From: Mesorhizobium sp. WSM4313
Lineage (GTDB): Bacteria; Pseudomonadota; Alphaproteobacteria; Rhizobiales; Rhizobiaceae
Reading direction: 5' to 3'
DNA: 64,000 nucleotides
Assembly: GCF_002294725.1 (NCBI RefSeq)
Contig: NZ_NSFT01000003.1
Span: forward strand, 434,001-498,000
The position numbers and the translations under genes were made by a program. Of this stretch, positions 39,269 through 48,471 are shown in pieces. The notes below the pieces were generated by a model. The model worked only from the letters and a program-made list of their open reading frames with translations. It did no database searches and was not told the origin of the DNA. Numbering within the stretch: the first letter of the stretch is position 1; each line of letters starts with the position of its first letter.

Positions 39269-40447
39269 ATGGACAAGCGGATCTTCTGGCTTGCGCTCGG
39301 ATCGTTCGCGATCTCGACCGAAGGCTTCGTCATCTCCAGCCTTCTTCCCGACATCGCCACTGACGCCGGCATATCGGTGCCGCTCGCCGGCTCGCTGATC
39401 ACCGCCTTCGCGCTCGCCTATGCGTTCGGCGCGCCGGTGCTGGCGACGCTGACCGGCGAATGGGACCGGCGGCGCGTCATCTTGTGGACGCTGGTGTTCT
39501 TCGTCCTTGGCAATGTTGCTGCCGCGCTCAGTTCCTCCTTCGAGGTGCTTTTGATCGCCCGCATCGTCATGGCGCTGTCGTCCGGCCTGTTCGCAGCGAC
39601 CGCGCAAGGCACGGCAGTGGCACTGGTCGACGACCACCACCGGGCGCGCGCCATCGCCGTCGTCGTCGGCGGCACCACTGTGGCGGTTGCCGTCGGCGCG
39701 CCGCTCGGCGCGCTGGTCGCGGCGATTGCCGGCTGGCGCGGCACTTTCTTCGCCATTGCCGGGCTCGGCGCGCTGGCCGGTGCGATCCTGTGGTACCGGT
39801 TGCCGCGCGGCATCGTCGGCACCAAGCTGCCGCTGAGGGCGCGGCTGGCGGCGGCAGTGCGGCCCGGCGTGATGCCGATCCTGCTGACCACGGTGCTGGC
39901 GCTGATCGGAGCCTTCACCGTCTTTGCCTTCATCGCGCCCTTGGCCATAGAAGGCGGCGGGCTCTCTCCGATCGCGCTGCCGGGCATGCTGCTCGCTTTC
40001 GGCGTCGGCGCCGTCATCGGCAACATCGCCGGCGGGCAGGCCGCCGACCGCTTCGGCGCCACCCGAACCGTCGCCTGGTCGCTGGCGCTGTCGGCCGCGA
40101 TGCTCGCCACCTTCTCGCTGATCCCGGCCCTCCTGCCGCAGTCGATCGCCGGGCCGGCGCTGATGGCCATGATGGTGCCGTGGGGTATTGTCGGCTGGGC
40201 CTTCCCGCCGGCGCAGGCAAGCCGCATCATAAAGATCGCGCCGGATGCCGCGCCCATCGTGCTGTCGCTCAACGCCTCAGCGCTCTATCTCGGCGTCGCG
40301 CTGGGCGCGGTGGTCGGCGCCGCGGTGCTGCGCTTCGGCGCTCCGGCCGATCTCGGCCTGATCGCCGCGGTGTTCCCGATCGTCGGGCTGGGCGTCGTGC
40401 TCGCCGGCCGGGTGTTCGCCCGGCCAGTGGCGATGCCGGCCGAGTAA
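39269..40447 (+). CDS. MFS transporter, drug/sugar efflux (AraJ/DHA1) type
   Basis: 392 residues from ATG 39269, twelve hydrophobic segments. Motif A between helices 2 and 3 is AYAFGAPVLATLTGEWDRRR, and the DHA1-type motif GAPLGALVAAIAGWRGTFF is in helix 5. Such inner-membrane proteins export drugs, sugars or metabolites by proton exchange. An in-frame upstream start at 39209 would lie over the promoter and is not used. Divergent from its likely ArsR-type repressor. Confidence 0.9.
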   Translation: MDKRIFWLALGSFAISTEGFVISSLLPDIATDAGISVPLAGSLITAFALAYAFGAPVLATLTGEWDRRRVILWTLVFFVLGNVAAALSSSFEVLLIARIVMALSSGLFAATAQGTAVALVDDHHRARAIAVVVGGTTVAVAVGAPLGALVAAIAGWRGTFFAIAGLGALAGAILWYRLPRGIVGTKLPLRARLAAAVRPGVMPILLTTVLALIGAFTVFAFIAPLAIEGGGLSPIALPGMLLAFGVGAVIGNIAGGQAADRFGATRTVAWSLALSAAMLATFSLIPALLPQSIAGPALMAMMVPWGIVGWAFPPAQASRIIKIAPDAAPIVLSLNASALYLGVALGAVVGAAVLRFGAPADLGLIAAVFPIVGLGVVLAGRVFARPVAMPAE

Positions 40448-40478
40448 CGGTTTCAAAGCCTGATCGGCGGCCGCTTCT

Positions 40479-40943
40479 TCAGAGCGAATGAGCGACCGTC
40501 GGCATTTCCAGATCGAGATCAGCCACCGCGTCCAGCGCCGCACGCAGCTTTGCCGCCTGCTCCGCACCAACCTTTTTCTCGAACTGCCGCTGCGCGACGC
40601 TCCACAGCTTGAGCGCCTCGTCGAGCTTGGCCTGTCCTCGCGGCGTCAGCCGCACGCGCTTGACGCGGCGGTCGTCCTTGTCGGGGAAGGTCTGGACATA
40701 GCCGTCGCGGATCAGCGGCTTCAGCGTATGGCCGAGCGCGGACAGATCCATGATCAGCGCTTCGGCGATGGTGCCCATTGCCGGCTCGTCGCTGATGTGG
40801 ATCTGAAAGAGCAGCCCGAACTGCGTGCTCTTCAGGCCCGAAGGCGCCAGCGCGTCGTCGTAGAAGCGGCCGAGACTGCGCGCGGCACGGCGCAGCGTGG
40901 CGTTGTTGCAGTCGCTGAATCCGGGCTTGTGAGCTTCGGTCAT
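40479..40943 (-). CDS. MarR-family transcriptional regulator
   Basis: 154 residues from ATG 40943. It is a winged helix with TIAEALIMDLSALGHTLKPL, RDGYVQTFPDKDDRRVKRVR (wing with DxDxR) and LTPRGQAKLDEAL. A very long open frame upstream is not coding. It is divergent from the SDR gene and two palindromic copies of AGTGGCATAT lie between, so it most likely represses that gene and itself. Confidence 0.9.
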   Translation of the reverse strand: MTEAHKPGFSDCNNATLRRAARSLGRFYDDALAPSGLKSTQFGLLFQIHISDEPAMGTIAEALIMDLSALGHTLKPLIRDGYVQTFPDKDDRRVKRVRLTPRGQAKLDEALKLWSVAQRQFEKKVGAEQAAKLRAALDAVADLDLEMPTVAHSL

Positions 40944-41006
40944 GATCACTCCTCGCCGGCGCGTCGACGCGCCAGCCTGCCGCAGAAATAGTTTTCGCCG
41001 CCGCCG

Positions 41007-41057
41007 TTGACAAGATAGTGGCATATACCTACTTCGCCGAAAGTGGCATATGCCACT
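41007..41057 (+). promoter_or_regulatory. Promoter with two operator copies between MarR and SDR genes
   Basis: TTGACA (41007-41012) is followed by AGTGGCATATACC (imperfect copy, 41017-41029) and by the perfect palindrome AGTGGCATATGCCACT (41042-41057). Two related sites within one promoter fit cooperative MarR-type repression. Confidence 0.7.
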
Positions 41058-41132
41058 AAGTTGGATCAGAAGCCCGGCAGATGATCGGATGGTCGGCGCT
41101 GGGCCAAGCGAAGCAAACAAAGGAACAGGACA

Positions 41133-41927
41133 ATGAGCACGAAGGACAATAAAGGCACGGCCGTCATCACTGGCGCCTCGTCGGGCATAGGCGCGGTCTA
41201 TGCAGACCGGCTGGCAGGGCAGGGATACGATCTGGTGCTGGTGGCGCGGCGCGCCGACCGGCTGCGGGAGTTGGCGGACAAGCTGGCCTATGCCTATGGC
41301 CGCAAGGTCGAGACGATCATCGCCGACCTTGCGGTCGATGCCGATTTGCGCCGCGTCGAGCAGGCGGTGGCGGCGGATGACAGCGTGACGCTGTTGGTCA
41401 ACAATGCCGGCGTGGGTGGCCTGGAGACGATCGCCGACGCCGACGCCGACACGGCCGAGCGCATGATCAAGGTCAATGTCGTGGCGCTGACCCGGCTGAC
41501 CCGCGCGGTGCTGCCCGGCCTGCTTGCGCGCAATCGCGGCGGGATCATCAACATCGCCTCGGTCGTTGCCTATGGCATCGCCGTCGGCGGTATCTACAGC
41601 GGCACCAAGGCCTATGTCGCCAACTTCACGGAAGCGCTGCAGAAGGAAGTCGCCGGCACCAATGTGAAAGTCCAGTCCGTCGTGCCCGGACCGGTCCGCA
41701 CCGAGTTGTGGGACGTCTCCGGAATCAGCCTCGACGGGATCAATCCGGACTGGATCATGAGCGCCGACGATCTGGTCGACGCGGCGCTTGCCGGGTTCGC
41801 TCAGGGCGAGACCGTCACCGCGCCCGGCCTTGCCGACGCGGCTGGGTTGGATGCCTATCTCGGTGCCCGGGACCAGTTCTTCGGGAGCCTGTTCTCCGGC
41901 AAGCCGGCGGCGCGCTACGCCGTCTGA
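41133..41927 (+). CDS. Short-chain dehydrogenase/reductase
   Basis: 264 residues. Classical SDR motifs: TGASSGIG (nucleotide binding), NNAG, and the catalytic YSGTK (Y-x3-K) preceded by a serine in INIASVVAYG. ARRADRLREL after the second strand suggests NADP preference. Substrate unknown. It is controlled by the divergent MarR gene, a common arrangement for detoxification of electrophiles. Confidence 0.9.
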   Translation: MSTKDNKGTAVITGASSGIGAVYADRLAGQGYDLVLVARRADRLRELADKLAYAYGRKVETIIADLAVDADLRRVEQAVAADDSVTLLVNNAGVGGLETIADADADTAERMIKVNVVALTRLTRAVLPGLLARNRGGIINIASVVAYGIAVGGIYSGTKAYVANFTEALQKEVAGTNVKVQSVVPGPVRTELWDVSGISLDGINPDWIMSADDLVDAALAGFAQGETVTAPGLADAAGLDAYLGARDQFFGSLFSGKPAARYAV

Positions 41928-41928
41928 G

Positions 41929-42294
41929 GCTGGTTCCTCGCCCCGCAAAGCGGCTACGGCATGCACACATTTCCAAACGGCTGGCCTTTGGCGATAGCGT
42001 GCATGGCAGCTTGGCGCATGCATTGTCCAATGTAGCGCTGGTCGACCCCCACTCCGTCTCGGCTGCGCCGAGCCACCTCTCCCCCGATCGACGGGGTAGA
42101 GGAAAGGCGCCGAGCTTTTTGCCGTCAACGTCCGTCCAGCAACGCTCCCTTCCTTTCCCTCCGGAGGGGGAAAGGTGGCGCTGCGAAGCAGCGACGGATT
42201 GGGGGAACCACATGGCAATCAAGCTTCGGTCTGATCAGTCAATCACAGAAGATGTGTGCATAGCGTAGCTACCTCCGTGGGGCGAGGAACCAGC
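41929..42294. repeat. MITE-like element with 16-base terminal inverted repeats
   Basis: Perfect arms GCTGGTTCCTCGCCCC (41929-41944) and GGGGCGAGGAACCAGC (42279-42294) bound the whole gap between two convergent genes. Inside are a second inverted pair (ATGCACACAT near 41961, ATGTGTGCA near 42252) and a CCTTTCCC / GGGGGAAAGG type repeat. No transposase is present, so if mobile it depends on one in trans. The nested layout could equally be a composite of older repeats. Confidence 0.75.
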
Positions 42295-42296
42295 GT

Positions 42297-42896
42297 TTAT
42301 ACCGGCCGCCACATCTGTAGGATCGAGGCGGCCAGCAAAAGGCCGAGCACGATGTTGAGCGCGCGCCACTGGCGCTCCGTCTTGAGCAGACGGGCAAGCA
42401 GGGTTCCCGCCACGCACCACAGCGACAGCGAAAAGGCTGCGGTCAGCCCGAACACGGCACCCAGCAGCAGCGCAAGCTGCAACGGGCCATCCGCCAGTGC
42501 CGCGAAGGATGCGGCGGCGCCAAGCCCCATCGCCCAGCCTTTCGGATTCATCCACTGGATGCCGGCGCCGCCGAAAAAGCTGTTCGGCCTGGCCATGCTG
42601 ATGTCGAGGTTGGGAGGCCCGCTGCGGCCGATCTTGATCGCCAGCCAGATCAGATAGAGCGAGCCGGCGATCTTCATGGCAAACTGCAGGGATGGGATGG
42701 CGGCCAGAAGTCCAGCCAGGCCTGCCGCGCCTGCGGCCGCCACGGTAGCCAGCCCCGCGGCGCTCCCGGCCATCAGCGGCACCGAACGGCGAAAGCCGAA
42801 TTGTGCGCCCGACGCGGTCGACAACGTCGTGGCGATGCCGGGCGTCGAGGTCGAGATCAGCGCGAACAGGACCAGGGGGATGATGGTGTCTGACAT
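42297..42896 (-). CDS. LysE-family amino-acid exporter
   Basis: 199 residues with five to six hydrophobic segments. The N-terminal FALISTSTPGIATTLSTASG corresponds to the LysE helix-1 motif with PG, and IQWMNPKGWAMGLGAAASF to the helix-4 motif. It exports an unknown amino acid or related compound. It is divergent from a LysR regulator with a palindrome in the gap, so that regulator likely controls it. Confidence 0.88.
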   Translation of the reverse strand: MSDTIIPLVLFALISTSTPGIATTLSTASGAQFGFRRSVPLMAGSAAGLATVAAAGAAGLAGLLAAIPSLQFAMKIAGSLYLIWLAIKIGRSGPPNLDISMARPNSFFGGAGIQWMNPKGWAMGLGAAASFAALADGPLQLALLLGAVFGLTAAFSLSLWCVAGTLLARLLKTERQWRALNIVLGLLLAASILQMWRPV

Positions 42897-42949
42897 GCGG
42901 GCCTCCCAATCGGGGAGCAGACATACTTAGGCGCTTGGCAGCATCAGTA

Positions 42950-42976
42950 AATGCAATGTTTGGTATGGTTTGCATT
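42950..42976 (+). promoter_or_regulatory. LysR-type box between LysE and LysR genes
   Basis: AATGCAA (42950-42956) and TTGCATT (42970-42976) are perfect arms, giving the LysR T-N11-A geometry. Its position between the divergent genes fits control of the exporter and autoregulation. Confidence 0.6.
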
Positions 42977-42995
42977 AGCGATTATAATACCGGGC

Positions 42996-43862
42996 ATGAT
43001 CCGCGATCTCGACACGACCCTTATCCGCACCTTCGTCACCACCGCCGACATGGCCAGCATGACGGCGGCCGCCAATGCGCTTCACCTGACGCAAGGCGCC
43101 GTCAGCCAGCAGATCAAGCGGCTGGAGGAGGTGCTCGGCCAGAGCCTGTTCGAGCGCGACCGCCGCGGCCTGAGGCTGACGCGGGTGGGCGAGCGGCTGC
43201 TCGACAAAGCCCGCCGCCTGCTGCAGCTCAATGACGAGATCCTTGCCGAGATCAGGGGAAGGGCGGTTGCCGGGCAGGTGCGGATCGGCGTACCTTACGA
43301 CCTTGTCGGCACGCTGCTCGCGCCCGTGCTGAAGGCCTATGCGGAAGCCTATCCGCAGGTGGAGATTTCGCTGATCTGCGCGTCCTCGCCGGAACTCGCG
43401 GCGGCCCTGGCGGCGGGCACCATCGACCTTGCCGTCATCGAGGAGCGTGTCGGCCCGACCCTTGGCGAATGCCTGCTCGTCGACCGGCTGGTCTGGGTCG
43501 GCGCCAGAGGCGGGACGGCACGCCTGAAGCGGCCGCTGCCAGTTTCGATCGTCGCCGACACCTGCGCCTTCCGACCGGCGGTGCTGACAGCGCTCGGTGA
43601 GCAGGGGCTCGACTGGCGCACAGTGTTCGAAAACGGCAACATCGATGCGACCACCGCGACAGTGCGCTCGGACCTCGCGGTGACAGCGTGGCTTGCCTCG
43701 ACGGTTCCGGCCGATCTCGATATCCTGTCCGATGCCGGCCTTCCGGCGCTGCCGAATTTCTCCGTCAACCTGCATCTGCCGAAACATGCCGCCGCGCCGG
43801 CCGCAAAGGCTTTTGCCAGCCATATCCGCGAAGGTCTTTCCCGCTATCGGCAAGCGGCGTGA
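42996..43862 (+). CDS. LysR-family transcriptional regulator
   Basis: 288 residues from ATG 42996. The DNA-binding domain contains MASMTAAANALHLTQGAVSQ and IKRLEEVLGQSLFERD; the effector domain follows with IGVPYDLVGTLLAP. It is a typical activator of an adjacent exporter gene. The start 45 bases upstream would overlap the operator, so the shorter form is preferred. The next gene, a GST, is convergent. Confidence 0.88.
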   Translation: MIRDLDTTLIRTFVTTADMASMTAAANALHLTQGAVSQQIKRLEEVLGQSLFERDRRGLRLTRVGERLLDKARRLLQLNDEILAEIRGRAVAGQVRIGVPYDLVGTLLAPVLKAYAEAYPQVEISLICASSPELAAALAAGTIDLAVIEERVGPTLGECLLVDRLVWVGARGGTARLKRPLPVSIVADTCAFRPAVLTALGEQGLDWRTVFENGNIDATTATVRSDLAVTAWLASTVPADLDILSDAGLPALPNFSVNLHLPKHAAAPAAKAFASHIREGLSRYRQAA

Positions 43863-43869
43863 CGCGGCG

Positions 43870-44517
43870 TCAGCCTTTCGCTGCCATGGCGACCGCCAAT
43901 TGCGCGTCGAAAGCGCGCTTGAAGGCCGGCCGCGCCTCGCCGCGGGCGACATAGGCGGCAACGTTCGGGAATTCGTTCAGCAGTCCCGATCTCTGCAGCC
44001 GGCGCAGCACGCCCACCATGACAAGGTCGCCGGCGCTGAAGGCGCCATCGAGCCAATCACTATCGCCGAGATGGCGGGCAAGATCGGCCAGCCGCTTGCG
44101 GATGCGGTCGTCAACCAAGGGCAGGCGCTGGTCGTGCCACGGTGCGTCGCGCTCCAGAATCACGGCCGTCGCGCGGTCCAGGATCGGCTGCTCGATGGTG
44201 CTGAAGGCTGCGAACATCCAGGCGACGGCGCGCGCCCGAGCGTTCGCGTCCTCCGGCAACAGGCCCGCGTGACGCACCGCGATGTGAAGGACGATCGCGC
44301 CTGACTCGAACAGGGTGAGATCGCCTTCTTCATAGGTCGGGATACTGCCGAAGGGATTGATCGCAAGGTGCGCGGGTTGCTTCATCGCATCGAACGAAAC
44401 GAGGCGAATATCATAGGGCTGGCCGACTTCCTCGAGCGCCCAGCGCACGTGCATGTCGCGCGCGAGCCCCCTGCCGCCATCGGGCGATCGTTCAAAGGCG
44501 GTGATCGTGGGCATCAT
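43870..44517 (-). CDS. Glutathione S-transferase family protein
   Basis: 215 residues from the first of two adjacent ATG codons (44517), with AGGAG upstream. It begins MMPTITAFERSPDGGRGLAR and has the NPFGSIPTYEEGDLTLFESGAIV thioredoxin-fold segment (cis-proline and glutathione-binding ES). The C-terminal helical domain has SAGDLVMVGVLRRL. Cytoplasmic conjugation or thiol transfer is likely, substrate unknown. It may be co-transcribed with the DHFR-like gene upstream (81-base gap, same strand). Confidence 0.87.
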   Translation of the reverse strand: MMPTITAFERSPDGGRGLARDMHVRWALEEVGQPYDIRLVSFDAMKQPAHLAINPFGSIPTYEEGDLTLFESGAIVLHIAVRHAGLLPEDANARARAVAWMFAAFSTIEQPILDRATAVILERDAPWHDQRLPLVDDRIRKRLADLARHLGDSDWLDGAFSAGDLVMVGVLRRLQRSGLLNEFPNVAAYVARGEARPAFKRAFDAQLAVAMAAKG

Positions 44518-44597
44518 TGGCGGCTCCTGACCGTTCAATCGTCGTTCAAAAGAGAGGCAATGCGCGGCGGGTCTGCCCGCCGCGCGACAGCTTTGTG

Positions 44598-45248
44598 CTA
44601 CTTCCAATTTTTGCGCCGTTCGAGCTCGGCTTCCGAAGGCTCCTGCTGGGCAAACGAGCCCGTACGGATTTCGCCTCCGCGCTCATAGGTCGCCACGATG
44701 ACGCCGGTGGTGGAAGCCTGCGATTTGACGAGCTTGAAGGCCGCCGGCATCGCGTCGTCGCCGAACAGCCGCTTGCCCTTGCCCAGCAGCAGCGGGAAGG
44801 TCATCAGCCGGATCTCGTCGATCAGCCCGTTGGCGAGCAGGGTCTGGATCAGATTGCCCGATCCCTGGATGAGCAGGTCGGGTCCATCTTCCTGCTTGAG
44901 CTCCTTGAGCCTTGCAACGACATCCGGTCCGAGCGACTGCGTGTTCTGCCAGGTCAGCGTATCCGGCCGGTGCGTCGCCACATATTTGACCGCGGGGTTG
45001 AAGACAGCCGCGATCGGATCGTTCTGATACGGCCAGTATGCGGCGAAGATATCGTAGGTTCTGCGGCCGAGCAGCAGGTCGAACGGCTTGGAGAACATTT
45101 CCTCCATGGCCGCACCTGCCACCTCGTCAAAATAGTGGAAGGTCCAGCCGCCGAATTTGAAGCCGCCGACCGGATCCTCTTCCGGCCCGCCCGGCGCCTG
45201 CATGACGCCGTCGAGGCTAACGAATGTGGCGGCGATGATCTTGCGCAT
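44598..45248 (-). CDS. Dihydrofolate-reductase-fold protein (RibD C-terminal type)
   Basis: 216 residues from ATG 45248 with GGGAGAAGACAG upstream. MRKIIAATFVSLDGVMQAP is the start of RibD-C/YyaP-like proteins, followed by LLLGRRTYDIFAAYWP, and ELKQEDGPDLLIQGSGNLIQ with the dinucleotide-binding GSG. These proteins bind NADPH; many are of unknown function. It has an extra charged C-terminal extension of about 25 residues (EAELERRKNWK). Confidence 0.87.
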   Translation of the reverse strand: MRKIIAATFVSLDGVMQAPGGPEEDPVGGFKFGGWTFHYFDEVAGAAMEEMFSKPFDLLLGRRTYDIFAAYWPYQNDPIAAVFNPAVKYVATHRPDTLTWQNTQSLGPDVVARLKELKQEDGPDLLIQGSGNLIQTLLANGLIDEIRLMTFPLLLGKGKRLFGDDAMPAAFKLVKSQASTTGVIVATYERGGEIRTGSFAQQEPSEAELERRKNWK

Positions 45249-45309
45249 CTGTCTTCTCCCTTTCACGATCCGCGCCGTCGCGGCCGGATTTCTGCCTAAA
45301 GCATTCGAC

Positions 45310-45354
45310 GCATTCCTGACGGAAAACCGCTTCGCACTTTTCCTTGAATTGCTC
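45310..45354. repeat. Rhizobial palindromic repeat (second copy)
   Basis: CATTCCTGACGGAAAACCGC facing CACTTTTCCTTGAATTGCTC, the same type as at 10342-10384. It fills the short gap between the DHFR-like and PIMT-like genes. Confidence 0.6.
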
Positions 45355-45400
45355 CAAGGACGAACGGCAAGGCTGATCTCCGACACAGCCCCTCGAATTT

Positions 45401-46243
45401 CTAGCGCGTGTCGTCGACGCGAACGGCGCGTGACGAGAACCAGACCTCGCCGAAGACGGCGGTTGCCGTGCGGTCGGGCGCCTTGTCTTTCCTCAGCCAG
45501 ATCGAGCGGGTGCGCGCGGCGCGCTCACGTGTCGGTATTTTTGCGCCCGGCTCGGCAGTGGAGGCGCCGACGCAAGGGATGAACCAGGAGCCCATGAAAG
45601 GCCGGCAGGCAAAGCCGTTTTCCAGGCGCATTACGAGCACCGCGAGGCCGACGGTTTCGGAGGGACGCCACGGAAAGATCATGCGGCCGCCGGGCTTCAG
45701 CGCTTTCAGCCACGCGGCGGGCGGCGCGACGACGCCGGCATTGACATAGACGATGTCGGAGGGCGGCAAAGGGTTGGCGACGGCGTCGCCGTGGATCACC
45801 TCGATGTTGCGGTACCGGGCGAGGTTCACCTTGGCGCGCGCGGCAAGATCGGCCTCGATCTCGAAGGCGGTGACGCCGCCGCCCGGCTCGACCAGCCTCG
45901 CCAGCAGCGCCGTGTAATAGCCTGTGCCGGCGCCGATATGGGTAACGTGCTCGCCCGGCTTCGGCTCGACCTTGCCGAGCCACATCGCGTGCAGCATCGG
46001 CTCGCCATTGTTGATGCCCTTGTCGGCATCGAGCACGACGAGCACATTCTGGTAGATATAGCCAGGATCGGCGCTTGGCGTCTGGAACCGGCCTTCGCCG
46101 GCAAAGACGGTCCATGGTCCCGGACCCAGGAAGGCCTCGCGCGGCACCGCAGCGAACACCTCCTCGATGCGTGGATCGGCCGACCGGGCGTGCGCAGCCA
46201 TCAGCCTGGCGTAGAATCTGCGGGCTTCGTCCGGTTTGGCCAT
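45401..46243 (-). CDS. Protein-L-isoaspartate O-methyltransferase-like protein
   Basis: 280 residues. The central S-adenosylmethionine-binding motif is THIGAGTGYYTALLARLV, with the acidic residue in FEIEADLAARAKVNL, and the fold continues to the PIMT-like end. It departs from classical Pcm in the replacement of the catalytic-loop motifs and in having a C-terminal extension of about 60 residues, so I call it PIMT-like only. A methyl transfer to a protein or small molecule is expected. It ends close to the mntH end region; both are leftward. Confidence 0.78.
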   Translation of the reverse strand: MAKPDEARRFYARLMAAHARSADPRIEEVFAAVPREAFLGPGPWTVFAGEGRFQTPSADPGYIYQNVLVVLDADKGINNGEPMLHAMWLGKVEPKPGEHVTHIGAGTGYYTALLARLVEPGGGVTAFEIEADLAARAKVNLARYRNIEVIHGDAVANPLPPSDIVYVNAGVVAPPAAWLKALKPGGRMIFPWRPSETVGLAVLVMRLENGFACRPFMGSWFIPCVGASTAEPGAKIPTRERAARTRSIWLRKDKAPDRTATAVFGEVWFSSRAVRVDDTR

Positions 46244-46279
46244 GGCGCGAAGATAGCGCGGCCGGCGCGAATGTCGCGG

Positions 46280-47638
46280 TCAGCCGGCGAAGGTGTCGTA
46301 GAGGAGCTTGAAGTTGAGAACGAGGATGACGGCGGCAACCACCCAGGCCAACGCTGCAACGCCGCGCGGTATGGCGAAATTGCCCATCTTCTTCTTGTCC
46401 GACACGAACTGCACCAGCGGCACCACCGCGAAAGGCAGCTGCATCGACAGGATCACCTGGCTGAAGACGAGCAGCTGGCCGGTTCCCTTCTCGCCATAGA
46501 GTGCCGTGACGACCACCACGGGGACGATGGCAATGCCGCGCGTCACCAGGCGCCGCGCCCATTGCGGGATGCGCAGGCGCAGGAAGCCTTCCATCACGAT
46601 CTGGCCGGCGAGCGTCGCGGTGACGGTCGAGTTGAGGCCGGAGGCAAGCAGCGCGACGGCGAACAGGATCGAGGCGATGCCCAGGCCGAGCAGCGGCGAG
46701 AGCAGCTCGAAGGCCTGGCCGATCTCGGCGACGTGGTGATGGCCGGTATCGTGGAAGGCGACCGCCGCGACAATCAGGATCGACGCATTGACGAACAGCG
46801 CCAGGATCAGCGCGATGGTCGAATCCGTCGTCGCCCATTTGATGGCGTCGCGCTTGCCGGCATCGGTGCGCTCATAGGCGCGGGTCTGCACGATCGAGGA
46901 ATGCAGATAGAGATTATGCGGCATGACTGTCGCGCCGATGATGCCGATGGCGATGTAGAGCATCGCCGGATTGGTGACGATCTCCGGCGACGGCACGAAC
47001 ATCGAATGCAGGATCGTGCCGGCCGGCGGCGCGGCGACGAAGATCTGGATGGCAAAGCAGCCGAAGATGATGATCAGCAGCGCGACGACGAAGGCCTCGA
47101 GATAGCGGAAGCCCTTGTTCATCAGCAGCAGCACAAGGAAAGCATCGAGCGCGGTCAGCATGGCGCCGCCGATCAGCGGGATGCCGAACAGAAGCTGCAG
47201 CGCGATCGCCGTGCCGATCACCTCGGCGAGGTCGCAGGCGATGATGGCCAGCTCGCAGGCGATCCAGAGCAGCAGATTGACCGGGCGCGGATAATAGGCG
47301 CGGCAGGCCTGGGCGAGGTCGCGGCCGGTGGCGATGCCGAGACGCGCGGCAAGCGCCTGCAGCAGGATCGCCATCAGGTTCGACAGCATGATGATGAAAA
47401 GCAGCGTATAGCCGAACTGGGCACCACCGGCGAGGTCGGTCGCCCAGTTGCCTGGGTCCATATAGCCGACCGAGACCATGTAGCCCGGCCCCATGAAGGC
47501 GAACAGGCGGCGGAACCAGACGCCGGTCCGCGGCACCGCGATCGAGGCGTTCACCTCGCGCAGGCTCGGCTGCTCGTCGTCGGGCCTGTCGAATCGCCAT
47601 GCGGGTCGGGCTACGGTTGCTGCATCGGCATCGGACAT
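46280..47638 (-). CDS. mntH: Nramp-family divalent metal (Mn2+) transporter
   Basis: 452 residues, eleven hydrophobic segments. The metal-binding motifs are DPGNWATD in helix 1 and MPHNLYLHS in helix 6, both intact. It imports Mn2+ (and Fe2+) with protons across the inner membrane. The N-terminal cytoplasmic extension is about 45 residues. It is divergent from an MntR-type regulator across a palindrome at 47689-47712, the usual control of manganese import. Confidence 0.94.
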   Translation of the reverse strand: MSDADAATVARPAWRFDRPDDEQPSLREVNASIAVPRTGVWFRRLFAFMGPGYMVSVGYMDPGNWATDLAGGAQFGYTLLFIIMLSNLMAILLQALAARLGIATGRDLAQACRAYYPRPVNLLLWIACELAIIACDLAEVIGTAIALQLLFGIPLIGGAMLTALDAFLVLLLMNKGFRYLEAFVVALLIIIFGCFAIQIFVAAPPAGTILHSMFVPSPEIVTNPAMLYIAIGIIGATVMPHNLYLHSSIVQTRAYERTDAGKRDAIKWATTDSTIALILALFVNASILIVAAVAFHDTGHHHVAEIGQAFELLSPLLGLGIASILFAVALLASGLNSTVTATLAGQIVMEGFLRLRIPQWARRLVTRGIAIVPVVVVTALYGEKGTGQLLVFSQVILSMQLPFAVVPLVQFVSDKKKMGNFAIPRGVAALAWVVAAVILVLNFKLLYDTFAG

Positions 47639-47688
47639 TGGATTTCCGCTGGAATTGTCGAACGTGCCTCTTATCTACGCCATGGCTC

Positions 47689-47712
47689 AACATTATGCAA
47701 TATGCTATATTT
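47689..47712 (-). promoter_or_regulatory. Candidate MntR operator between mntH and mntR
   Basis: AACATTATGC and GCTATATTT are related half-sites around AATAT, resembling the AT-rich MntR box AACATAGC-N-GCTATATT known from enterobacteria. It lies between the divergent mntH and mntR, close to the mntH start, where binding would shut the importer at high manganese. Confidence 0.6.
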
Positions 47713-47861
47713 CATTGATCATGCTTTCGTGATGAGCCGAGACAAGGCTGGCGGCGGGCTGCCGCAAACGCCCGTTGCGCATGAGCGGGAATGCAAATAA
47801 ACGGCCGGACCATCAGGGGTTCGTGCTATGGATGCGGTCCCGATTCAAGGAGGAGCGCGGA

Positions 47862-48317
47862 TTGGCGCTGAGGAACAAACCGGTTCGACGCGAAGAGCCG
47901 CTTCCCGATGCCGAAATCCATTCGGCGGGTTTCCGGCAGACGCGCGAGGCGCGCCGTAGCGCGCTGGTCGAGGACTATGTCGAGCTGATCGCCGACCTGA
48001 TCGAGGACGGCAATGAAGCGCGGCAGGTGGATATCGCGGCAAGGCTCGGCGTCGCGCAGCCGACGGTGGCAAAGATGCTGACCAGGCTGTGCGCCGACGG
48101 GCTGGTGTCGCGAAAGCCCTATCGGGGCGTGTTCCTGACCGAGGCCGGCCGCAGGGTCGCCGAGCAAAGCCGCATCCGCCACCAGACGGTCGAGGCGTTC
48201 CTGCGCTCTCTCGGCGTCAGCGCCGAGACGGCGCGCATCGACGCCGAGGGCATCGAGCACCATGTCAGCGCCGAAACGCTGGAAGCTTTCCGCCGGGCGA
48301 TGACCTCCGCTCGTTGA
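47862..48317 (+). CDS. mntR: Manganese-responsive regulator, MntR type
   Basis: 151 residues from TTG 47862, chosen for a strong AAGGAGGAG six bases upstream; ATG codons at 47781 and 47832 lack such sites. The sequence aligns with enterobacterial Mnt[41 protein letters not shown] (DNA-binding helix-turn-helix), [15 protein letters not shown], and [17 protein letters not shown], in which the histidines and glutamates bind Mn2+. It acts as a repressor of mntH at high Mn2+. Length agrees with E. coli MntR (about 155). Confidence 0.9.
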   Translation: MALRNKPVRREEPLPDAEIHSAGFRQTREARRSALVEDYVELIADLIEDGNEARQVDIAARLGVAQPTVAKMLTRLCADGLVSRKPYRGVFLTEAGRRVAEQSRIRHQTVEAFLRSLGVSAETARIDAEGIEHHVSAETLEAFRRAMTSAR

Positions 48318-48471
48318 ACTCGGGCTCGATACGAGAATAGCGCTGCAGGACGCAAAGTGTCGGTACCGACCTCGCGAAAAATACTGACTTGACGTATTCG
48401 TTGCGATAATTGTCTGCAGGGGGCGGTGGCATGCCGGTCCCTCCAGGACGTTTGTGTCGCGAGGAGTTGCC

